64,000 bases of DNA from assembly GCA_963965975.1 (NCBI GenBank), contig OZ014412.1, forward strand, positions 4,776,501 to 4,840,500, read 5' to 3'. This DNA comes from Xestospongia bergquistia (lineage: Eukaryota; Porifera; Demospongiae; Haplosclerida; Petrosiidae). A program made the translations under genes and the position numbers. Below, in pieces: positions 51,360 to 63,300 of the stretch. The notes under the pieces were generated by a model. The model was given only the letters and a program-made list of their open reading frames with translations. It made no database searches and was not told the DNA's origin. Every line of letters starts with the position of its first letter. Positions within the stretch are counted from its first letter, which is position 1.

Positions 51360-54300
51360 CACACACACACACAGCTAAATATAGAAAATGTAACTGGTTA
51401 TGAAGTCTTATTCTGGCCAGTTTATACCTCAACATATCAGAGTATCAACGTGAGTCTGGTCTCTATGACAACACTGACATCACTTCAAGGCTTCACTGAT
51501 TATTATGTGACAGTTAGAGGAAGGTGTGGTTCACATCAATATGGAGTAGCATCTCCTAAAATACGATTTACTACCAAATCAAGAGGTTAGTAGACTGATC
51601 CATTCCATTATATATTCATCCATTCCTTTCTTCATCTGTCTGTCTCTCGTTATCCATTATCACTAATTTACTTGTTATCATTTCATTTGCACCACATTAT
51701 ATAACAAACATGTTCCTCACTTATGCAAAATTCATTGAACGTTATGTCTTGTTAACAGAACTAGCTATAAACAATGTGTACCAATATAGACATCACACAA
51801 TAGCATATTGACTGATGTATTAATATAATAGCTAATTGACCGACTTATTAATATAATAAGATTTTTACTTGGTCTCATATTACAGTGAGGGAGAGAAAAT
51901 GGTAAATGCCCTTGGTATGTGTTTATAGAATGACAGAGTAACTTAGCTTCTTTTGAGTATAATACTTTTCTCCTAATAACAGCTGCTGGCATCTAGTAAG
52001 TAGTTGATTGATTGTTCCTTGGTGTTCACTCCCACCTTTACTAGCCGTTACATGTATTGTTGCCATAGCAACCAACATGACTCACTTAAACAGTTTCATT
52101 ATTTTGTTCAACAATTGTATGTCTTCCCATCCTATGCATCCATTTGTCTATCCATCTATCCAACAGATTTATCTATATATCTATCCAACTCTCTATGCAT
52201 CCATCTGTCCAATTTGTCCATCTAGCTGTTCATTCCTATACATCTGTCTAATTTATCTATCCATCCATCCATTCTCTTAGTTATCCAATTTATCCATACA
52301 TTAATCCAATCTATATATCCATTTTAGCTCCTGATGAAGCTGTTGTGATTACATTCAATGGGACGTTACCAGATTATAGTGGTGTTAGGATTTGTTGGAC
52401 AATGCTCCCTTATAGTAAATGGAATGGAAAGGCTTTGAACTACATTTTGCAAGTAACAGATATCACACCAGACTTCAGTCGATCACTTGAATTCTATCAT
52501 GAACCATTCAATCACAGTTGTCTTGAAATTTTAAGTTTGACTGTAAGCTGTTTTTTAGATAGAGGAATAGATGCACAGATAGAAAGATGGATGGATAGAT
52601 TAGATAGAGGTGATTTCAAATCATAACATGTGATTCTTGTCTTTATTCTCTGTTGATATGGTGATCTCATTCTCTCTTTCTTTTGTTTCAGTTTAACAAC
52701 CAATACATTGCATTTATGCAAGCATTCTCTAGTGGAGGCACTGGTCCTTACAGTAATCCTCTGGTCTTCACATTCGGTAAGTCATCATTAACACACCCAT
52801 GTGCGTCAAAATTCATCTCTTATTATCTCTCTATAGAATCTCCGCCCACTCCAGCTCCAAGTATTGAACCCTCGCCAACATCTGAATTTAATCTTTTCAC
52901 ATCATGGATGTTTTACGCTATTGCTATTCCATCAGCAATAGTCCTTGTTGTAATTGTATCATTGTTTATCGTATGCTGTAAGAAACGTATGACCAAAGGT
53001 TCAAGACAAGTGTCCTATGTCAGAGGTATGTCTTTTTGTATAGATAGTTTTTGTGAATTTACAGAGTTGTCTAAAAAATAAGATTTGAGTTCTCCGATTG
53101 CTTCCTTCTCTGACATGCTTAATAGTTGATAGCAAAATTTTAAGGAAAGAAATTGTAATTCATCGAATTTTTTTATTTAAGTTATATTGTCACACAGTAA
53201 GGGATCATTTAGGTTTGTTCCACAGGCAAATTATAATCTACTCAATTACTAGTAGAAATTTTTTTTTTCAATTTTATTACTTTCCCTTAACTATTTATTT
53301 TGTCTTACTTTGTCTTTGATGGTGTTCTCTAAGAGTTTTTACTGCCGTCATCTTTGTTGTTGAGATGACTGCAATGTGTATTATCAATCTCATTTCTATT
53401 TGTAGATATTCAAAGAAATGTTACAGAAGGGAAGATGATTGTTGGGTAAGTCCAATTACACGATATAACCGTGCCCAAAATAGGTCTTAGCCACACCCAC
53501 ATGCAGAAGATGAGTGACCTTTCTTTTTATTTTCCATTATACAGACGGTTTGATTCAATGACACGATTTGAGTCAGTTCGATCATCCCAACAAAATCGAC
53601 CCCTCCCACCTAACCCCCCCAACGCCCACAATCCATTACATGTTCTACATAGTACTCCCAGCACTACCAGTATGCAAGCACATCTTATTGGCCGAGATCA
53701 CTCGCCACCTGCTTTGTTTGAAATGAACCAATTCTATCCTCAAGTATCTCCTGGATATCCTTCTCAGCACCATTATCCTATGGAGTCTGAACCACGCCTA
53801 CGATCAGCATCAATCACAAGCCCACATCAACCAGGTCCCACCCTATCTCAGCCACTTTCTGACATTAGTAGTGTTACTCCGAGTTCTGTTTTTACAGAAA
53901 GTAATCTTCCTCACCCTGACAATCGAAATCCTTTCTCGCCCAATAACCCAGTGCCGTATGAAATCCCTAATGTTTCTGAGAGTGGTCATCATTCGGTATC
54001 ACCACCAGCGCACATGCACAGTATCTCTAATCCTCACAGACCACATACAGCAACTGGAGTTGTTCCACATACAGCTGTTGGTGTTCTCTCAAGCCATCAT
54101 TCAAGTCATCAACACAACACTGCTTTGACTCAAAGCAATATGGAGTTATTTGAACTCAATGCTCCGCCCATCCCACCTCATCGTGCACATAGCAATGCTG
54201 GATTAATACACTCTCCTAATGATCCTTTTAGAGACAACCATTCAGCATCACCACGATTAGTACGACCTGAATCTGGCTTGTATTCTGAGATCCCTACAGA

Positions 54301-57244
54301 ATCAGGAGAACCTGTAATATCTGGTCCCATTGATACTAAACATCGTGGTCTACCTCTCAATTCAATGGGGGGTGCAAACTCTCCAGTTAGTTCAGATCAG
54401 TACAGCAGTTATTCTGATATTCCAACTGCTTGTAGTCCAGCACTGAAGGAACAAAATATTGAGGAACAGGAGAAAAAAGATAAATTCTCACCACATTTGA
54501 AATCTTATCCTTCTAACGGTCAACATAGTCCTGGACATTCCTCATTGTCAGATAGCATCTCATCTTTTTCCACTGATAGTCAAAGCCGTTCACCATCCCG
54601 GGAAAAAGGAAGTGTACATAAACAACTTAGTCCTACCAAATCTTCTTCCTCTCAGCATCGGCACAGTCAGGAAGGGACTCCAATAAGACAAAATGGAGGA
54701 GATCTGAAGAGCAATGCATTGCCAAGAACAAATTCAAAATCAAGTCACGTATCTAGCCATTTTAAAGAGGTATGATATAATGATAAGTGATATAGTTCTG
54801 TAATGTATCTATTCTAGACAATATAGAACCTAATAAAAAATTAATGTACTGATTAGAGAGTTATCCTTTTTTCAGATGTCAAGTTATAGTTTATTCTAGT
54901 AGTAGTATATACAGATGTAGGTGTGGAAAATTGAAGTTGTGTTTTTGTCGTGTGATCTTAAAGTGCTAAATGGTACAAATTCCTGGCATCTTCTACCTAA
55001 CAAGTTCGGGCACTTTCTACTCTGTTTGACAAAGGATGTGGCTTACTTTTATTGTTTAACACTTTGTAGCTACTACATAGGCTCTTCAAACTGTCTTGTA
55101 GCAAATTGTAGTTAAACTCTATTTTTAAGCACTTTTCAAACAATCTTAGGACATTATAACATAAATTTTGTTCTACTCTTGTGACCATTGTGTATTAAGT
55201 AAATTTCTGACACACCCACTACTACTTCTATTCTAATAATTTTTTGTGCTTAACTTGATTTGGTATCCTAATAATTTGAGTGGGAGTATGCTACCCTTTA
55301 TATAGTATCGCCAGCCCCTCCCTTAAATGAAACGGGATGGTCTGGTCGATTATTATCGACTGTCTTGTTTGAAGTATCACTGGAAGTCCAGTAATACTTA
55401 CCTGATAAATAAATAAGTGATGGATCATGTGTGAAGTTTGTAGAGGAATAATTCTACTTTCTATTAACTGTTCTTTGCTCTTGTGGATGTTTGTCAGAAG
55501 TAAATCATCTTTATAGTTGTTGTTGTTGTTGTATTTATCATTTAAGTTGTGAAAAAAATGATTGTGAATGAATTTATTGATAAAGCACACTTAACTAAGT
55601 CCTTTCATATTGATTGTGTAGTTAAACAATAGTGAAAACAAAGTGTCTTGTAAATTCTCTTTCAATTTGATACTATGCTATCAGCCATCACATGATCAAT
55701 CACCTACTTAGTTATTTCAGTATTGTCTGACATTTTAAACAAGAAAGTTATTAGCAATCCCCTTCCTGTTTCATTTAAGGAAGGGGATGGCTACATGAGA
55801 CTACTCCTTTCATTGTTGTTAATGATTCCATTAAGAAGGATGACTTAGTGAATATTTGGCAAAGACATATTAAGTTATTTAACATAAAATGCTAGTGTTG
55901 CCATGCCCACAAATGTTATAATTATAGGAATGTACTTTGTTTCTCAGACAAGTTCACATGATAAACAATTTTCTAGCATATTTGATATAATTATTACATG
56001 TAATTTATCTTTTCCTCTTTTCTTTCTTTAATATTAAGCACATTTGACTTTGTAATAACTTTAGGTACTTATTCCATTATATTAGAAAGACAGTGTACAT
56101 AAGTCAGTTTATTATTATGACTAAGTTGTTATATACTAAAAGTGGTTGTTCCTGTTACAAAATAGATTATAATAACAGATAAGGTCAAGGTATAATTACC
56201 AATATAATAACAAACCAGTTTCAATAACCAGTATATTACATACCTTATAATACCCAATATAATAACAAACCAGTTTCAATAACCAGTATATTACATACCT
56301 TATAATACCCAATATAATAACAAACCAGTTTCAATAACCAATATATTACATACCTTATAATACCCAATATAATAAAAAACCAGTTTTAATAACAAGTCAT
56401 TACACACCATAATTATAATACCCAATATAATAACAAACTGGTTTCAATAACCAGTATATCATGTACCCTATAACAACCGTTGTAATAACAAAGTATGCAT
56501 ATACAATATTATAATAACCATATTATCATTAGTAATAAATGGAAGACATGTTAATTTACATTCATGGTCAAAAGCATACAATGATAGTTATTATTATATA
56601 CTTTAGTAGCTATTGTTGTACACATAGTTATAATGTTTTTCACTAAGACACACCATCCAATATTACAATAAGGAAATACAAAATGTACATGATGAATAGA
56701 AATATTTCTAAAACACTTACAACAATAAAATCAATTAAAAACCACGAAATATCAATAAATAATATTGTTATTGTTAATTATATATTATAATTTAGCTAGA
56801 CAACATGTTTTTAGTGTTTTGACCGCTTACAACAATATAATAAATCCTAAACACAAACTCATAAATCCTAAGATTATAAAATAATACTCCTTACTATAAA
56901 GTTAGGTCAGACCATGTAGTTATTCATGTCTAATGACGTATTGCTCTTGGCAAGTTAGTTATTCAGTGCACATGTTTGGTATCCACAAGATGTACTTTAC
57001 TACACTATGGTTTATCAGTTTATACAGGTGGAAATAGATTCCAACTAAAGGGGTGTCTTCAATAATGTTTATTCAACAGAATCCCTAGAAATGTGCACAT
57101 AGTATCTTGATAATTTAATTTATTGTATAATCTTTCTTTCTACAGTCTAAAGAATCTGAGTCTCCTTCAGCTCCTGCCCCTTATCTCTCACCTGCTAGTT
57201 TAAAAGGTCATCCTGAGACCAGAACCACGCCTCCCAGTCAATGA
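45205..57244 (+). CDS. Single-pass membrane protein with two FN3 domains and long Pro/Ser tail
   Basis: Ten exons (45205-45292, 46119-46178, 50379-50443, 51375-51585, 52328-52542, 52692-52776, 52837-53025, 53406-53445, 53545-54769, 57146-57244) join in frame to 758 residues. A signal peptide covers about 1-20. Two fibronectin-III domains lie at about 50-145 and 147-240. A Pro/Ser linker leads to the transmembrane helix at about 265-289, followed by KKR. The cytoplasmic tail of about 465 residues is disordered and rich in Pro, Ser and His. It has an SH3-type RPLPPNPP site and three YxIP-like Tyr motifs that could bind SH2 domains. It looks like a cell-surface adhesion or guidance-type receptor, but no family assignment is safe. 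Introns of 4.2 and 2.4 kb are long for this region. Joins were chosen by phase. Confidence 0.8.
45780..45835 (+). repeat. (CT)n microsatellite, first receptor intron
   Basis: Pyrimidine tract of CTCT repeats. A second (CT)n tract at 46060-46117 ends directly at the acceptor of exon 2. Confidence 0.85.
46179..50378. other. Large second intron of the FN3 receptor
   Basis: 4.2 kb without any exon I could support on either strand. It holds a (CA)n tract at 46203-46242 and the minisatellite at 48600-49020. Remaining sequence is AT-rich and unique-looking. Confidence 0.5.
48600..49020. repeat. Minisatellite of about 57 bp, eight degenerate units
   Basis: Units contain GCTACTGTTTGTAAGCTCTA, then GCTAGTGGACATCAGTA, then TTGCCACATAGGATA. 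Some units lack the middle part (48880-48930). Related single units recur upstream at about 48045-48180. Adjacent units differ by a few bases. Confidence 0.85.
51302..51374 (+). repeat. (CT)n(CA)n tract adjoining a splice acceptor
   Basis: About 27 CT pairs then CACA pairs run directly into the AG of the exon at 51375, so the repeat serves as the polypyrimidine tract. Confidence 0.9.
52115..52320 (+). repeat. Degenerate (TCCATCTATC)n repeat in a receptor intron
   Basis: Interspersed TCCATCTATCCAAT-type units fill the intron up to the acceptor at 52327. Same repeat class as in KAT7, SIRT3 and XRCC1 introns. Confidence 0.8.
54770..57145. other. Last intron of the FN3 receptor
   Basis: 2.4 kb, AT-rich, no supported exon. 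It contains the tandem repeat at 56190-56480. Confidence 0.5.
56190..56480. repeat. Tandem repeat of about 58 bp, five units
   Basis: Units contain CCAATATAATAACAAACC, AGTTTCAATAACCAGTATAT and TACATACCTTATAATAC in order. The last unit is degenerate. Confidence 0.85.
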
Positions 57245-58065
57245 AGTAGTCTTTTTTGATTTTGTCTGATCAAACTATACTCATAAATGTATCATACTAA
57301 CATTAATATTTTACTGACATCTTTGCAACATATGATAGTCACATGATACTCAAGTGACAGTCAGCTTTTTAAGTCTAATGCTGTTTATTTACCTTAATTA
57401 TGTACATGTGTGTTATAATGTGTTCATTGCAATTTTGATTTTATCTATCTTAAATCTTTTTCTCTTTCATAATTAATAATTAATTTAAAATTCGTTGTTT
57501 AGAAGATTCACATAATTACAAACATTAATTTTATTTCATCAATAATTGTAATGGGAATATTTTAAACATCAATCAATCAATATATATCACCATCCAAAGA
57601 GGACTAATAACCTCAAAAACTTCAATTAGTATTGTGCAGTCAGTGCATGCTGAGCATGTGATGAAAGAATGTTTATACAATAGCTGCATGTGGAGGGGGT
57701 GTGTATCAGGTTCGCCTTCATTAATGATGGTGTGATCGTTACGTTTAAATATACTATTTATACGCGCTTACCGCCACAAGAAACTCAGAAAAAGACACAC
57801 AGAGAATTGGTTCAATTTCAAAGCTGTTCTTCAGAGGCTCATCTATTCAACGTTACGACGATCCAGTACAATCGTCTAAGCAGTAACGTAACTACTAACT
57901 AGAAAGTAGGCTCTCGTTTCCTAAGGAAGGTTCTCTGGAATGCCCGCAAGGGTTCGTAGTATTAACGCCATTAATTATGACGACGATAATTTGTCTTAAC
58001 AATAAAGAGCTTTAGGTATGAACAAGAATTCTCACTAATTCTGAAGTCTAGAAAGCGTAGCATAT
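57245..58065. other. Spacer and probable promoter/leader of the XPR1-like gene
   Basis: AT-rich to about 57650, then more balanced composition (57680-58065) just before the start codon, as expected for a leader. A frame at 57690-57902 lacks protein character. Confidence 0.4.
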
Positions 58066-60186
58066 ATGGAAGATAACTACACTATTATTGACTGTCCACT
58101 TCAAGAATATACCGAAGGCAAACCTCTACTACACCAACCTGCTAAGCGTTCTTCGTCTGTTAGACATTCCCGAAGTGTCTCATACGGTAGCTTTTTACCT
58201 CACTTCTCCCTCGACATCTACTCGCTAAAACGTTTAATACCTAAAGAAAAGAAAGGCGAAAGTGCTCAAGTCGAGCATATTTATACTCGTACTGACACTG
58301 TTAAGGAGGAGCCCGCCACTAAGCAGGAAGAGGTGGTCTTAACAGGTGAGGATTCCTATCAAATCAAGGAGGAGCCATCAAAAGAAGTGTTACTAGTTGC
58401 GGAATCCAATTCCAGTTCTGAGCAGCAACAGCTGCCTGGCCGACCAGGCCACCGCCACACTGACTCTGTCATTGAATCTCCAACCCAATTTCTTGATCAA
58501 GAGGCCTTTTTAACAGAGTGTGATAGACAAATTCAACTTCTTCTAGAATTTATATCACTACATATCACTCGTATCCAAGAAGAAATGGAACTATATAAGA
58601 CTAAGACAGAAAAACCTGTTTTACCAGTTAGATCATACAATCAAATAAATACTATTCCAGAAGATGAAGAGAAAGCAAGTCAGGATGATGACATTAAATC
58701 CATAGGAGGAGACTCAGGAATAGAGGATGACCACTTAACATCACCAAAAGGATTCCTATCTCGTATTCGAGAAGTAGCTATATCTCTTAAAACTAATCTA
58801 GAAACCTCATTACAACAACTTGATGAAATGGTGGGCGTTTATGACCATCAAACTGGGAGTACATCTGGTCAAATGTTACTGGCAAAATGTGATTCCCAAA
58901 AGCAAGACTTACATGAACAACTTGAGAGCTGTTTAAGTAAGATTGACGAAGAGCTGGAATTAATTGACTCCAAAGAAAAAAACAATAAAGACAGAATAGC
59001 AATAATCACACTAGCTAAAGCTAAACAAGAAAATATAGGAATCTGTGATGTTTTTGCATTCCTTCTACTACTACTTGTGATGGTTGTGACGTCAGGTCTA
59101 GCAGCTTATTATCCCGCCAGTCGTTGGGTCATTCTCCTTCGTCTGATACGTAGTCCTCTTTTTGTTGTGCTGTTCATTTATCTTATCGGTTTCAATATTA
59201 TGGTGTGGGCACGAGTCAATATTAATTATATTAGTATTTTCAACTTCCCTGAGAAAGGCATTCCAACACCTAAGGTCATCTTTCGTATTGCCAGTATAAT
59301 AACTGTTCTTTTTTCATTGCTATCTATAACATGTTTTACTACTGGTCATATTGCTCTGTATATTACAGACAAGGTTGTTGGTTTAACAATGTGGCTAATC
59401 CTCTTGTTGTTTCTGCTCAATCCGTTCAATGTTTTCATTCGTAGAGGACGAATCTCCTTTATTTTGGTTGTTGTGAGGATTTTAATATCGCCTTTCCCGG
59501 TCGTTCCATTTGGAGACTTTTGGTTTGCCGATCAGCTCAATAGTACTGTCGCATTGTTACTTGATGTTCAATTTCTCTTGTGTTACATTGGAATGGATAC
59601 TTGGAATTCCAATTTGAATTTAAAGACTTGTACGAGTAGTAACAATGGCATACGACCTGTTATTTCGTGTTTGCCATCGCTATGGCGATTTCTACAATGT
59701 GTACGATGTTATCAGAAGACAAAGAAAATAGCTCACCTAATCAATGCAGTCAAATATTTCACAACATTTCCTGTAGTTATTTTTGCCACCATATTTGCAA
59801 TGAAGGTAAAACCATCGATGAACTTGATACACTTAGATCTGAAGGAAATCGGATGGGTAGTCATTCTCTGGTTCATATCCTCATTTGTACATGCTATATA
59901 TTGTTTCCTGTGGGACGTGAGAATGGACTGGGGCCTGTTCTGCTTTAGTCATCGTACCATCCTACGCCCAACTCTATTATACCCCAAATGGATCTATTTT
60001 GTGGCTATTGTATTTGATTTCTTAATTCGATTTGCTTGTGCTCTCAAACTGACACTGGCTATTGTCTATCATTCAGATTCTGATCTTATCTATTCCGGAC
60101 TCATTGTCGCTGAGATGCTGCGGAGATGGGTATGGAACTTTTTTAGGTTAGAGTATGAACAGGTTTTACGATCTTCAAATATTTAG
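58066..60186 (+). CDS. XPR1/EXS-family phosphate exporter-like membrane protein, intronless
   Basis: A 706-residue single exon. Residues 1-145 are polar and unlike the usual SPX start. Residues 150-190 and 225-325 are long charged helices that resemble the later SPX helices. From about 330 to 700 there are eight to ten hydrophobic segments forming an EXS domain, with the family's NPFNVF, APF/SPFPVVPFGDFWFADQLNS, RPVISCLPSLWRFLQC, KYFTTFPVV, WDVRMDWGL and RRWVWNFFRLE motifs. XPR1 exports inorganic phosphate at the plasma membrane and is gated by inositol pyrophosphates on SPX lysines; the usual Lys cluster is not seen here. Absence of introns beside intron-rich genes suggests a retrocopy origin. 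Substrate is inferred from the family only. Confidence 0.88.
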   Translation: MEDNYTIIDCPLQEYTEGKPLLHQPAKRSSSVRHSRSVSYGSFLPHFSLDIYSLKRLIPKEKKGESAQVEHIYTRTDTVKEEPATKQEEVVLTGEDSYQIKEEPSKEVLLVAESNSSSEQQQLPGRPGHRHTDSVIESPTQFLDQEAFLTECDRQIQLLLEFISLHITRIQEEMELYKTKTEKPVLPVRSYNQINTIPEDEEKASQDDDIKSIGGDSGIEDDHLTSPKGFLSRIREVAISLKTNLETSLQQLDEMVGVYDHQTGSTSGQMLLAKCDSQKQDLHEQLESCLSKIDEELELIDSKEKNNKDRIAIITLAKAKQENIGICDVFAFLLLLLVMVVTSGLAAYYPASRWVILLRLIRSPLFVVLFIYLIGFNIMVWARVNINYISIFNFPEKGIPTPKVIFRIASIITVLFSLLSITCFTTGHIALYITDKVVGLTMWLILLLFLLNPFNVFIRRGRISFILVVVRILISPFPVVPFGDFWFADQLNSTVALLLDVQFLLCYIGMDTWNSNLNLKTCTSSNNGIRPVISCLPSLWRFLQCVRCYQKTKKIAHLINAVKYFTTFPVVIFATIFAMKVKPSMNLIHLDLKEIGWVVILWFISSFVHAIYCFLWDVRMDWGLFCFSHRTILRPTLLYPKWIYFVAIVFDFLIRFACALKLTLAIVYHSDSDLIYSGLIVAEMLRRWVWNFFRLEYEQVLRSSNI

Positions 60187-60308
60187 AACTAAATTTCAGT
60201 TTCATTTTAAATTATTTATTTAATATAATTATGACCTATAAAAATCTAATTAATTGTTAACATTGAGGGTGTGGCCTAAGGGCGTGGTTCTTGCAAGTTT
60301 TTGGGACG

Positions 60309-63300
60309 ATGCCAGTTATAAAGTTGAAACATGTTTGTTCTGTTAGCTCAGAAGATCCAGTAAGTACACATGCACACACACGCATATGTTATAATTGCAG
60401 GACAAGCAGCTGCAATATTTGTATAACTATCCAGTTATAATTATTGATCTAATATTCACACAGAATCATCCAGCTGATAATTTACTAACAGAGGAGACAT
60501 ATCGGAAATGGGCTTGTGCGGCTAGTGGGGAGAAACAAGCTGTTGTAGTCATTGATGTATGTATCCTAGTACAGACGTATATACTTTATAATGTGTCATT
60601 ATTTAGTTTGAGAAAGCGTCCAATATACACTCTATAGATATTGGTGAGTATCTGTTTAATTGTTATTATTAATTAACATTCCATACTTATCAATTGATCT
60701 GTTCATTTATTTATATCTACATGTATTTGTCCAGCTGTCCATTTATTCATTTACCAATCCATCTATCCATTGCAGGTAATAATGGTAGTGCATTTATAGA
60801 GGTATTAGTTGGTCGTAGTAGTGGAGGGTCAGAAGAGTATCAAGTTTTGTTAGTGGCTAGTAGTTTTATGAGTCCTTCTGAGTGTAAAGGATGGACCAAT
60901 GCTAATAGAGTCAGAATGTTTGGTAAGGACCTCCTCTCATGATGTTAATTCTATGCCATCAGACAAATGTCACAAAATCCTTTAAAAGGATTTTAAGGGT
61001 CGGGATTTCATAAGAATTGATTCTCTGAGAGAGAGAGAGAGTGCTGTAGACTGTTTCTATTGTTAACATTATAGTAGTTGCTTTTTTGTAGGCAAAGATA
61101 AACTGTCAAAAGGTATTGTTGATCAGAAATGGGATCGAGTAAAAATTGTATGTACACAACCCTTTAATAAGGTATTAATAAAACATACATGTACATGTAT
61201 TATTATTTCTTTCTATTAGACGGAAAAGTATGGTCTCTCATTTATAAAATTCCACTCCCCGCCCACTGAAGGAACCACACCCACTGATGATCAGGAGTCC
61301 TCTTCGAAGAAAATAGGAATTTTTAATTTAAAGAGTGAACCAAAGTCCCTTCCCTCTGGCTCCACCCTCTTATTCAAAAAAGAGGCCAAAGATGCCACTC
61401 CTCCAAAGACAATGGCTGCTAAAGTAAATTGATACATAACTGACAAAATAAATGAATGATGTAATGACCACACCTACTCATAGGTAAGGCAAGCAACATC
61501 TGAAGCATTAAAAGGAGAGGACGCTACTGTCACCTCAGAACCAGCTAAACTAGTTAAACCAGATTCTAAAAAGACAGAATCTACTAGAAAAGTAAGTAAT
61601 TCTATTCTGACATTACTTAACCTCCTTTCTTGGTTCATCTTTCATGTGTTTAGTTAGTACATGTATATATATATATATATATCCTTGGAAATCCTGTATT
61701 GTTCTAGCTTTGTTCTACTATAGAAACCTGCATCCAGTATTCCAAAGGAAGCTCCACCTACTAAGAAGACTAAAGGTATTATCATGTGTATATACGATGT
61801 AGCATAATTATTTTAGCAGCTGAAAAACCACCCAATGTTAAACTGGTTGAACCAGTTTTGTTTGATGAATTACTGGTATGTCAGGTTTTTAGAGGTTTCA
61901 TTAATTGGCTTAATTTTTAGAAAGGGGTTGTCTTTAGTCTCAGTGGTTTTCAAAATCCCTATAGAGGAGAACTAAGAGGCAAGGCAATTGAAATGGGAGC
62001 AAAGTATGAACCTGATTGGGGACCACATTGTACCCATCTCATGTGAGTAGCAATGTTTGTACACTTGTTTTGATTCGTCCATCTTTTCTATTTATATATC
62101 CTTTCAACTGTTATCAATCTATTTCATTGTTTTGTTTGTCAATTTATCCATCCATTCATTCATCCATTACATGTTTCTTGTTCATCCATCCATTCATCCA
62201 TTACATGTTTCTTGTTCATCCATTCATTCATCCATTCATCCATTCATTCATTCATTCATCCATTACATGTTTCTTGTTCATCCATCCATTCATCCATTAC
62301 ATGTTTCTTGTTCATCCATCCATTCATCCATTACATGTTTCTTGTTCATCCATCCATTCATCCATTACGTGTTTCTTGTTCATCCATTCATTCATCCATT
62401 CATTCATTCATTTATCCATTCATTCATCCATTCATCCATTCATTCATTCATTCATCCATTACATGTTTCTTGTTCATTCTTTAGCTGTGCGTTTGCTAAC
62501 ACTCCAAAATTTAGTCAAGTTAAATGTAAGTATTATATGAAATTATAAATAACAGCTGTAACCATTATCACTAATATACAGGGTTATTTATAATAGTAAT
62601 AATAATAATAGAGAGAGAGGGGAGAGAGAGAGAGAGAGAGAGAGAGAGGGGGAGAGAGAGAGGATAGACTCCAAAATGACCAAGGGAACTACACAGTCCA
62701 CATGTGTCAAGGGTTTTAGGGTCACAAGCTTTTAAAGTACTTAGTTCCCTTGATTCTATCAATTTAGAATATAACCACAAATTTATAATGACATATGTTA
62801 GAAAATAACTAAATAAATGTAGTGAGTGTCTATTTATAGAAGGTAGTCGTTTGTGACTGACCAATCAGATTGCTTCATTTATGTACACTCAAAAGTCAAA
62901 AGTGAAAGAATTTTCTTCCTTTTCCCAAATTAGAACTGATGTTTATTATTATAAAGAACAATATAAATTAATGACAAACACAAATAAATACACTGAATGT
63001 TGTTGTACTGGGACATATACAGTAAATAATATAGTAGTACTGAATAATAATATTGTTGTTAGCCTTGTATGATATACTAATGTTACTTTGAATATGAAAG
63101 CAGACATCATGTGTTGTCAGTAGTACTACTGTCATTGTTTATATCTAATAATGTACAGAAATAATTAAGTATTTAAAATTGAGTTAATTATTATCTTCAG
63201 CTCATAAAGGAATTATTGTCAAAAAAGAATGGATCTTAGATTGTTACAAAACGAAAAAAAGACAACTTGCTAAAAAGTAATTTCTTCTAATTTACTATAT

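Noticed and set aside
62016..62548. Long frames full of SIHPFIH-type repeats (also 63309-63740)
   Set aside because: They are translations of the CATC/CATT intronic repeats, lie inside XRCC1 introns, and are open in several frames at once.
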